Shown: piece after piece, positions 17,477-24,766 of the stretch
How the letters are laid out: each line of letters begins with the position of its first letter
Numbering within the stretch: position 1 is the first letter of the stretch
Notes under the pieces: generated by a model
Told to the model about the DNA's origin: nothing
Databases searched by the model: none
The model's input: only the letters and a program-made list of their open reading frames with translations
Program-made: the position numbers and the translations under genes
From: Phragmitibacter flavus
GTDB taxonomy: Bacteria; Verrucomicrobiota; Verrucomicrobiia; Verrucomicrobiales; Verrucomicrobiaceae
Reading direction: 5' to 3'
Assembly: GCF_005780165.1 (NCBI RefSeq)
Contig: NZ_VAUV01000009.1
Span: 1 to 64,000, forward strand
DNA length: 64,000 bases

Positions 17477-17846
17477 GATGATGATTTACGAGTGAGGAGC
17501 CTTCAAGATAGCACGCTCATTTCCCCAGCGCAAAGGGAGAGGAGCACTTTTTCCTTTCGACTGCCCTTAACCCGATTGATGATTCACATCCAAGCCTCGC
17601 ATCGCCGCAAATCCCCCACCTCTCGCGGGAGTATCTTCCCTATTTTTGACTTACGCTGTCGTTATTTCCCTTCCATAAAACGATATTTCATCGACCGTCG
17701 CCACCCGGCTGTTCTTGCCGCCATGAGTGACCGCAACGCTCAAATTCCAACAAAAAAGCCCCATCTGCCCCCTCCGCCATCCGTTGCTCTAACAACCACA
17801 AAATCCGCCCAGCACCCTGCGAAACCCGTCCTATTTTGAAGGTGCA
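17477..17846. other. Divergent intergenic region leuC / outer-membrane protein
   Basis: 370 bases without a supportable gene. It should contain the promoters of leuC (minus) and the barrel protein (plus). A GAAGGTG ribosome-binding site lies just before the ATG at 17847. Small open frames here have no recognisable protein features. Confidence 0.6.
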
Positions 17847-18761
17847 ATGAAAACTAAATTCGACAACCTGTATGCAGGGCTGCTCTTCGGCAGCCTTTTT
17901 TTATGCCCCCAAATTCAGGCAGGAAACCCCGTTACCTACTCCGATAAAACACCGGCTTCCGTCGCCACCGAAGCCGCCAGCTGGAAAGAAAACACCATCA
18001 CCCCAGTCGCCAATCCCGTCTTCTTCGAAGACGCCATCATTCGCTCCGAAATTCGCCCGTTCTTCGCCTACCATCGCATCGACGACTCGTTCGTCACCGG
18101 CGGCGGCCATGCTGAAGTTTATGCCGTGCAACTCCGCTACGCCATCACGGATCGCCTCGCCTTCATCGCCACGAAGGACGGTTACATGGACCTCAACACC
18201 CCCGGCATTGGCGACAGCGAAGGCTGGTTGGATATCGCCGCAGGTTTAAAATATGCGCTTATCGATGACGAAGCCAACGCCTTCATCCTCACTCCCGGCT
18301 TCACCTTCGAAATTCCGCTCGGCAACAGTGAAGTCTTCCAGGGCGAGGGCTCCGGTGAATGGAATCCCTTCATCTCCGCACAAAAAGGTTTCGGCAACTT
18401 CCACCTGCAAACCAACATCGGCGTCCGCATCCCCAACGACTCCGACGCCAAGAGCACGATTCTGCACTACAGCCTGCAAGCCGACTACTACCTGCATCGC
18501 TGTTTCATCCCCTTCGTAGCCGCCAATGGCTACACGGTCGTCTCTGAAGGGAACAAACTGCCCATCGACTCCGAAGGATACGACGTGATTAACTTCGGCA
18601 GTTCACAAGCCGATGGCACCACCCAAATCACCATCGGTGCCGGATTCCGCTCCCGCCTCACCTCGCACATTGACTTCGGCATCGCCTATGAAAAAGCGGC
18701 CGCCACCCCCAAAGGCCTTTTTGACGACCGGATCACCGTTGACTTCAGCATTCGCTTCTGA
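17847..18761 (+). CDS. Outer-membrane beta-barrel protein, unknown substrate
   Basis: A 304-aa exported protein with a signal peptide (about residues 1-25, ending QIQA). The mature part is a series of alternating amphipathic strands (AEVYAVQLRYAITDRLAFIATKDGYMDL; WLDIAAGLKYALID; NAFILTPGFTFEIPLG; NFHLQTNIGVRIP; TQITIGAGFRSRL) ending in a C-terminal phenylalanine (VDFSIRF), the classic signature for insertion by BamA. The arrangement is typical of 12-14-strand barrels annotated as putative transporters or phenol-degradation MetA-like proteins, though no specific family was recognised. Single-gene unit with its own terminator at 18801. Confidence 0.8.
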   Translation: MKTKFDNLYAGLLFGSLFLCPQIQAGNPVTYSDKTPASVATEAASWKENTITPVANPVFFEDAIIRSEIRPFFAYHRIDDSFVTGGGHAEVYAVQLRYAITDRLAFIATKDGYMDLNTPGIGDSEGWLDIAAGLKYALIDDEANAFILTPGFTFEIPLGNSEVFQGEGSGEWNPFISAQKGFGNFHLQTNIGVRIPNDSDAKSTILHYSLQADYYLHRCFIPFVAANGYTVVSEGNKLPIDSEGYDVINFGSSQADGTTQITIGAGFRSRLTSHIDFGIAYEKAAATPKGLFDDRITVDFSIRF

Positions 18762-18800
18762 ACTCCAACCAATTTAGCTGGCGCAAAGAGAACACTCCAA

Positions 18801-18830
18801 AGAGCCGTCAACATTGACGGCTCTTTTTTT
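18801..18830 (+). terminator. Strong intrinsic terminator between convergent genes
   Basis: A perfect 11-base inverted repeat AGAGCCGTCAA (18801-18811) / TTGACGGCTCT (18814-18824) followed by T's to 18830 on the plus strand. On the minus strand the stem is followed by TTT only, so it may also help end nrdA, which terminates at 18870. Confidence 0.9.
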
Positions 18831-18869
18831 GGAACTTCAACTCAAGCGAGCAGCTCGATCACCGACCCT

Positions 18870-21800
18870 TCACTGGCACATCTCGCAATCCTCGCCCGCC
18901 TGGGCCTTCGCCCTTGCCGCCGCGATGAACTCCGCATACTCCTTCGGATCGGCCGCCGCACTGGCCGCTCCCGCCGTCGAAGCCGCCACGGTCTGAGCAA
19001 TCACCCCGCTCAACTTCTTGGCCGTGGTCGAATCCGCCTGCTCAATGTTGCTCGATGCAATGGTGCGCAAATAATACGTCGTCTTCAATCCCTGACGCCA
19101 CGCCGCGCGATACATGTGGCTCATCGGACGCATGTCGCGCTCGGCCAGCCAAAGGTTCACCGACTGACTCTGGTCAATCCACTTCTGACGACGCGCCGCC
19201 GACTCAATCACAAAGGCCCAATCCACCGCAAACGCCGTCGCATACTTGCGCTTCAGATCCGCAGGAATCTCATCAATCGGATTCAACTCGCCATGATGAT
19301 ATTTCAACTGACCGCGAATCTCTTCGGTCCACAATCCGCGCTTCTTCAAATCCTTGATCAAATACGGATTCAACACAAAGAACTGCCCGCCCAGGTTCGA
19401 CTTCGCAAACGCGTTGCTGAACAACGGCTCGATGCACGGACTGCTGCCCATGATGTTGGAAATCGTCGCCGTCGGAGCAATCGCCAGCACGTTGCTGTTG
19501 CGCATCCCCTGCTTGGCGATCTTCTCGCGCACCGGTGTCCAGTCCATCTTGCCACCGCGTGGCACATCCACCTTCACCCCACGCTCCTCTTCCAACAGAT
19601 CCAATGTGTCCTGTGGCAACAATCCACGTGACCATTTGCTGCCTTTATAACTGCTGTAGGTGCCCAACTCCGCAGCAAGATCGCTGCTCGCTTCATAAGC
19701 ATAATAAGCAATCGCCTCCATCGCCTCGTCATTGAACTCCACCGCCTCTTTCGAAGCAAACGGCAGCCCTTTCGCATACAACGCATATTGCAAGCCCATC
19801 ACCCCAAGTCCAATCGGACGGTGTTTCGTATTGGAATTCCGCGCGGCTTCGGTCGGATAAAAATTGATGTCGATGACATTGTCCAAAGCACGCACCGCCA
19901 TGCGGATCGTCTCACGCAATTTCACATGATCAATGTCGCCCGCATCATCCAGATGGTTCTCCAAAATCACCGATCCCAAATTGCAAACCGCCGTCTCATC
20001 CGCGCTGGTGTTCAGCGTGATTTCCGTGCAGAGGTTGCTGCTGTGAATGACACCCGCATGATCCTGTGGACTGCGCACGTTGCAGGGATCTTTGAAGGTG
20101 ATCCAAGGATGACTCGTTTCAAACAACGCCCCCAACATCTTCTTCCACAAATCGAGGGCCTGCACGCGTTTGCCATACAACTCACCCTTCTCCACGCGCT
20201 TCTCATAAGCGACATAAGCCTCCTCAAATTTACGACCGTAAAGATCGTGCAGATCCGGCACGTCATTGGAACGGAACAAGGTCCACTGCTCACGTGCTTC
20301 CATGCGTTTCATGAACAAATCGGGAATCCAGTTCGCGGTGTTCATGTCATGCGTGCGGCGACGCTCGTCACCGGTGTTGATGCGCAACTCAAGAAAGTCT
20401 TCGATGTCGTTGTGCCAGGTCTCAAGATACGCGCAGCCCGATCCACGACGTTTGCCGCCCTGGTTCACCGCCACCAACTGATCATTGTGCAGCTTCAAGA
20501 AAGGAATCACACCCTGGCTCTCACCATTCGTGCCTTTGATGTAACCCCCCGTGCCACGCACCGAAGTCCATGACCCACCAAGACCACCCGCCCACTTGCT
20601 GAGGAAAGCGTTCTCCGCGATCCCACGAATCATGATCGATTCAATGGAGTCATCCACCTTGTAAAGATAACAGGAGCTCAACTGACTGTGCATCGTGCCG
20701 CTGTTGAACAAGGTCGGCGTGCTGCTGCAGAAACGACGGCTCTTATACAAACGATACAACGCCAAAATCCGCTCCGATGCGTTCTCCTCCGCAATGAACA
20801 AGCCCATCGCCACCCGCATCCAGAACAACTGAGGTGTCTCCAGACGACGATGCGGTTTGACCTTTTTGTCGACGATCAAATAACGGTCATACAAGGTGCT
20901 GATGCCCATGTAATCAAAGTCAAGATCCGCCGCCGGATCCAGCGCATCGGCCAGCTTGTCGATCTCATAATCCAACAACTTCGGATTCAAACGCTCGATC
21001 TCCACCCCACGGATCAAATTGCGACGGAACGCGCGACGATGAAACGCCTGCAACTGCCCAACGCCATCCCGCACGATGTCCCAGCCCAACACCTCTTCAT
21101 AAATGTAGCTGAGGTGAATCCGCGCCGCAAACTTGGTAAAATCCGCATCACGCTGCATCAACGACTTCGCATTCAATGTCACCGTCAGATTCAACTGCTC
21201 AATGGTGATGTCACTCTGAATCGAACGACGCAGTTCCGTCTCAATTTCATCGCGCGTCAGATTCAGATCCAATCCCAGCATCGCAAACTCGATGCGCTTC
21301 TTCAGATCGAGACCATCCCAGAGAATCGTCTCCTTGTCATTGAGCCGCACCACGATGAACAACTGCTGCGCATCTTCACTCAACGCCTTCGCCTTTTCGG
21401 CCTCAACCGCCGCCGGTTCATCGATCTCGCGCTGACGCTGACGCAGTTCGCGATACTGAATATACGCTTTCGCCACTTTGAAATGGCCCTGACGCATAAT
21501 CTCTTCTTCGACCAAATCCTGCAACTGCTCAATGTGAATGAACTGCTTGTGATCCGATGCCAGTTGACTGCTCAATGCCTCTGCAATTCCCACCGCCGGG
21601 GCGGAATCCAGCTCCAGTGAAAGGAACGCCTTGCGCACCGCCACTTCGATCTTGTTCGGGTTCCATGCCACCACCTGGCCATTGCGACGAATGACCTTCG
21701 TGGGCACCTGCAAAGCGGCAGGATTGTTGTCGTAATCTTGATTCATTTTGTCGAAATACTGACGTCGTGCCATCACACTGCGCGCCACATCATGCGCGTT

Positions 21801-22202
21801 GTTGCGAATGAGCACACTCTCAATCGCGGTATAAATTTCATGTGGATCCAGCAACACCATGCTGTCACCAAACTGCTCCGCCGTCTTGCGTGCCCGCTGA
21901 TTCAATTCCTGCGCCACCAACAAACTAAACAACTTCACCTGACGACGATTCTCTTCATTAAAAATGTCGTCCTGTTTACGCGCCACCATCAAATCCGCCA
22001 GCGCATTGCCGATGGTGTCCGCAATCTCCTGCAAATTGAAATCACGCTGTTCCCCGCCCACCTTTACCTTCAACGGACGCTGTGGTGCCACGCCTTCGGC
22101 CAGCGTATCATCACTCCATTGAAACCGCGCCTTTTGATCTTTCGGCGTGGTGGCAAGACGCTTAAGCGCGAGGTCTTCGTTGTAAAGGTTACGGGAGATC
22201 AT
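18870..22202 (-). CDS. nrdA: Ribonucleoside-diphosphate reductase class I alpha subunit, triple ATP-cone
   Basis: The large catalytic subunit of class I ribonucleotide reductase: reduces ribonucleoside diphosphates to deoxy forms using a radical generated in NrdB. At 1,110 aa it is much longer than E. coli NrdA (about 760). The extra N-terminus contains ATP-cone-like domains at about 44-150, 168-260 (KVIRRNGQVVAWNPNKIEVAVRKAF) and a more diverged third at 275-370, a pattern known from chlamydial R1. Active-site elements are intact: SSCYL cysteine, NLCTEI (N-x-C-x-E), VCNLG, the radical-transfer YY in TTYYLRT, and the C-terminal redox pair CEMC. It follows nrdB by 144 bases and shares its NrdR-controlled promoter. 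Confidence 0.96.
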   Translation of the reverse strand: MISRNLYNEDLALKRLATTPKDQKARFQWSDDTLAEGVAPQRPLKVKVGGEQRDFNLQEIADTIGNALADLMVARKQDDIFNEENRRQVKLFSLLVAQELNQRARKTAEQFGDSMVLLDPHEIYTAIESVLIRNNAHDVARSVMARRQYFDKMNQDYDNNPAALQVPTKVIRRNGQVVAWNPNKIEVAVRKAFLSLELDSAPAVGIAEALSSQLASDHKQFIHIEQLQDLVEEEIMRQGHFKVAKAYIQYRELRQRQREIDEPAAVEAEKAKALSEDAQQLFIVVRLNDKETILWDGLDLKKRIEFAMLGLDLNLTRDEIETELRRSIQSDITIEQLNLTVTLNAKSLMQRDADFTKFAARIHLSYIYEEVLGWDIVRDGVGQLQAFHRRAFRRNLIRGVEIERLNPKLLDYEIDKLADALDPAADLDFDYMGISTLYDRYLIVDKKVKPHRRLETPQLFWMRVAMGLFIAEENASERILALYRLYKSRRFCSSTPTLFNSGTMHSQLSSCYLYKVDDSIESIMIRGIAENAFLSKWAGGLGGSWTSVRGTGGYIKGTNGESQGVIPFLKLHNDQLVAVNQGGKRRGSGCAYLETWHNDIEDFLELRINTGDERRRTHDMNTANWIPDLFMKRMEAREQWTLFRSNDVPDLHDLYGRKFEEAYVAYEKRVEKGELYGKRVQALDLWKKMLGALFETSHPWITFKDPCNVRSPQDHAGVIHSSNLCTEITLNTSADETAVCNLGSVILENHLDDAGDIDHVKLRETIRMAVRALDNVIDINFYPTEAARNSNTKHRPIGLGVMGLQYALYAKGLPFASKEAVEFNDEAMEAIAYYAYEASSDLAAELGTYSSYKGSKWSRGLLPQDTLDLLEEERGVKVDVPRGGKMDWTPVREKIAKQGMRNSNVLAIAPTATISNIMGSSPCIEPLFSNAFAKSNLGGQFFVLNPYLIKDLKKRGLWTEEIRGQLKYHHGELNPIDEIPADLKRKYATAFAVDWAFVIESAARRQKWIDQSQSVNLWLAERDMRPMSHMYRAAWRQGLKTTYYLRTIASSNIEQADSTTAKKLSGVIAQTVAASTAGAASAAADPKEYAEFIAAARAKAQAGEDCEMCQ

Positions 22203-22346
22203 GGTGGTGGTTGCTGGTGCAGGTTGACGGTTGCTGGCGGATGGGAGTTTTTAAGAGGAAAGAAGGATCACCATCGGAATATCATTCAGTATGGCAGCCT
22301 CCCGATTGACGAACAAAAAGGACGGAAGTCGGTTCAATGGTGAGCC

Positions 22347-23429
22347 TTAAAGCTCATCATCACTGGCCATCGCCAACGCGCTCTTTTTGGAGTAGTCGGT
22401 GACCTTGCTTTCGAAGAAATTCGTCTCTTTACGCATGTCCTGAATTTCAGACAGCCAAGGAAATGGATTGGTGATGCCAGGGTTCAATGCGGGCAATCCA
22501 CAACCCTGCAAACGACGGTCGGCAATGTAGTCGATGTAAAGTTCAAACTCGCCAGCGCTCAGCCCGACGGAACTCATCGGCAGGCAATCGCGAATGAACG
22601 CCTTCTCCAGCATCACCGCCTCCTGCATCGTAGCGACCAGATCAGCACGGAAGTCCGCCGTCCAGATTTCCGGATTCTCATCCACCAGATCCATGAACAA
22701 CGAACGGCACAGCTCGATGTGGTTCGATTCATCGCGCAACGTGTATTGGAACATGTTGCCAATGCCCGGGAATTTGCCCTGACGCGACAGACCCAAAATC
22801 ATCCCGAACAACCCGTAAAACTGCGTGCCTTCCATGCACTGGCCAAACACAAAAATATTCTTCGCGAACAGCTTCTTGTTCACCGGATCGGTCAGATCGA
22901 TGTCACGACGCAGTTCGCGCGACACCTTCGTCACAAACTCGTTCTTCCGCTTGATCGTCTCAATCTGCTCAAACATCGCCTCGCACTCATGCGGGTTGAT
23001 GCCCAGTGAAGAGATCATATAAAGCAGCGAATCCGCATGGATGTTCTCCTCATGCGCATGCCGACCCAACACCAGTTTCAACTCTGGTGCCGTCACCAGT
23101 TCGCGCACCACGTGCAAAATGTTGTCCCCAACAATCCCCTCGGCCGCCGAAAAGTAGCCAATCCCCATGCGAATGATCCAGCGATGCACATCCGAAGTGT
23201 CCGGATCGCGCCATTGCTCGATGTCCTTCTGCATCTGAATGTCCTCAGGCTCCCAATGGTTGGCCTTCATCGTCCGATACAAATCATAAGCCCACTTGTA
23301 TTTCAGCGGCAGCAGGTTGAACGCTTCCGATTTGCGGCCATTGATGACCTTTTTGGCGGCATAAGCCTCTTCGGCCTTGTCCTGATCGAGCACAAAAGTG
23401 CGGCTTCCTAAAGTGAATGTTTTTTCCAT
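22347..23429 (-). CDS. nrdB: Ribonucleoside-diphosphate reductase beta subunit, tyrosine-less (subclass Ic type)
   Basis: The small subunit (360 aa from ATG 23429) of class I ribonucleotide reductase, a ferritin-fold dimetal protein. Metal ligands can be assigned as E97 (AAEGIVG), E128 and H131 (EENIH), E200 (MEGTQ), E234 and H237 (DESNHIE). The residue four after the first His, which is the radical Tyr in E. coli R2 (Y122), is Leu135. Together with Glu instead of Asp at the first ligand, this matches the tyrosine-less R2c proteins (first described in Chlamydia trachomatis, Phe there) that use a Mn(IV)/Fe(III) cofactor. The frame is open to a GTG at 23483, but the family starts near the ATG used here. 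First gene of nrdB-nrdA. Confidence 0.95.
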   Translation of the reverse strand: MEKTFTLGSRTFVLDQDKAEEAYAAKKVINGRKSEAFNLLPLKYKWAYDLYRTMKANHWEPEDIQMQKDIEQWRDPDTSDVHRWIIRMGIGYFSAAEGIVGDNILHVVRELVTAPELKLVLGRHAHEENIHADSLLYMISSLGINPHECEAMFEQIETIKRKNEFVTKVSRELRRDIDLTDPVNKKLFAKNIFVFGQCMEGTQFYGLFGMILGLSRQGKFPGIGNMFQYTLRDESNHIELCRSLFMDLVDENPEIWTADFRADLVATMQEAVMLEKAFIRDCLPMSSVGLSAGEFELYIDYIADRRLQGCGLPALNPGITNPFPWLSEIQDMRKETNFFESKVTDYSKKSALAMASDDEL

Positions 23430-23533
23430 GAACGGACGAAGATTATTGGGTTGCGGTTGAGGTGAAGACGAGGACGAATCCACCCGGAAAAAGTTGAATC
23501 ACACGCTGCGGCAGAAATGAGTGCAATCGTTAT

Positions 23534-23581
23534 GAACACTATATCTAGGCGGCGCGAGGAAGAGACTACACAATATATAGG
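23534..23581. promoter_or_regulatory. Tandem NrdR boxes upstream of nrdB-nrdA
   Basis: Two copies of the NrdR motif, GAACACTATATCTAGG (23534-23549) and CTACACAATATATAGG (23566-23581). Their starts are 32 bases apart, about three helical turns, exactly the spacing known for NrdR box pairs. They lie about 105-150 bases before the nrdB ATG. NrdR is an ATP/dATP-sensing repressor of ribonucleotide reductase genes. No nrdR gene is in the window. Confidence 0.85.
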
Positions 23582-24515
23582 GGTGCGCCAAGTAGAAACT
23601 ACAATTTGTTGGGGTTGGTGCCCATCCGGCAAGTCGCATTTGACGCAGTGCGTAGGCGAGCACGCCGATAATCTTTTTTCTCACGTAAAAAGTGCATCCT
23701 TGCGAATCATTTCCGTCGAGTAAAAGCGCAAAATATGCGCATGTTTCCCAACTCCCTCAAGTTGAGCCCCATCGGCCCGATTTGGCTCTTCGCAGTAATG
23801 GGAAGGCGCAATCAGGTGACAATTGAACATCACCGGCAACTGGAATTCCATGCGGTTCTCCAATCCAAGAATCGACACTAAACGTCACTGCAAATATTTT
23901 TTGCCCACTGTTCATTGCCTCACCCATCGCCGCGATCGCACGAGGCCGGCCCAAGATGCCGGGGTGAGTTCAGGACTGCAGACCGCGTCGACCTCAACTT
24001 TTCATCAAGCGGCGAAACCGCAGTGTTGCAGAAGGCACATCTTCCCCCGCGACGGGTTCGTTGTGGACTGGGGTGGCCTGCCGCCGCTTTGGGAGGCGAA
24101 GCTAGCTGCGCTCCGGTGGGACAGATAAGATGCCCCTTGGGGCAGAAGAAGGTATTGCGGCTTTGTGCCTATGGCTGACACGAACCGGCAGGCCGGTTCC
24201 GGAAAAGCGGCGGCAAGCCGCCGCAGTCCACAGCGCCACACGCGCACAACTGCACTCAGCACATACAGCTTTGACCCAATGCATTTACAAGTTGCCGAGC
24301 GCCTGTTTGAGCTTTCTAAAATCAAACTGGGGGAAGATTCAAATCCTGCTCTGCACTTCATGGGCAACCAGACGGCAGTCTCTCCATCTCTCCTCCCACT
24401 ACCGACTACCTCCAACCATCCATCAGCCACCTCCCCATCATTCGTCGCTCGCGCCACTTGCAATCCCAAAAACCTGCTTTAATCTCCGTGCTCGCCAATT
24501 TGTTTTGGCGAACCA
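23582..24515. other. Intergenic region between nrdB promoter and tRNA-Ser
   Basis: About 930 bases with no supportable gene. It holds the inverted-repeat element at 24062-24232, the small palindrome TGCCCC-TT-GGGGCA at 24131-24144 within it, and otherwise unremarkable sequence. Open frames here read through the repeat element and have no recognisable protein features. Confidence 0.6.
24062..24232. repeat. MITE/REPIN-like element with 29-bp terminal inverted repeats
   Basis: The left arm 24062-24090 and the right arm 24204-24232 are inverted copies matching at 26 of 29 positions. Between them are 113 bases with further hairpins: TGCCCC-TT-GGGGCA (24131-24144) and AACCGG...CCGGTT (24183-24198). 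The right arm itself contains a perfect GCGGCGGC-AA-GCCGCCGC hairpin (24207-24224). Two REP-like hairpins in inverted orientation are the hallmark of REPINs, which are mobilised by RAYT transposases; none is in the window. Confidence 0.75.
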
Positions 24516-24605
24516 GGAGAGATGGCTGAGTGGTTGAAGGCACCTGATTCGAAATCAGACGTAGGGTCAAACCTACCGTGGGTTCAAATCCCACTCTCTC
24601 CGCCA
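24516..24605 (+). tRNA. tRNA-Ser (anticodon CGA)
   Basis: A complete 90-base tRNA including encoded CCA. Acceptor stem GGAGAGA pairs with TCTCTCC; D-arm begins TGGCTGAGTGG; anticodon loop TTCGAAA gives anticodon CGA (reads UCG); a long variable arm (GTAGGGTCAAACCTAC) identifies a class II serine tRNA; the T-arm is GTGGGTTCAAATCCCAC. The first anticodon-stem pair is a C-A mismatch. The last 17 bases plus one recur at 42507-42524, so the gene may be the attachment site of a genomic island. Confidence 0.97.
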
Positions 24606-24659
24606 CATTATCAACGAATTACAACGATTGATAAAGTAACAATTCGATAGGCAAAACAG

Positions 24660-24677
24660 AGGGTTTAACCCTTTTTG
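24660..24677 (+). terminator. Possible weak terminator after tRNA-Ser
   Basis: AGGGTTTAACCCT (24660-24672) is a compact palindrome followed by TTTTT on the plus strand, about 55 bases beyond the tRNA. The usable stem is only 4-6 bp, so termination is uncertain. Confidence 0.35.
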
Positions 24678-24766
24678 AAGCTGCCCAATCTTTCACTCAG
24701 GCCAAAACGGTCTGGTCTTCGATGGTCTCAACAAGAACTCCATTGGTGCGGTAGCCTTTGCGCTTT

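Noticed and set aside
24102-24284. Short Cys-rich minus-strand open frame over the inverted repeat
   Set aside because: It runs through the REPIN-like element; such frames arise from repeat sequence and it has no protein features or ribosome-binding site.
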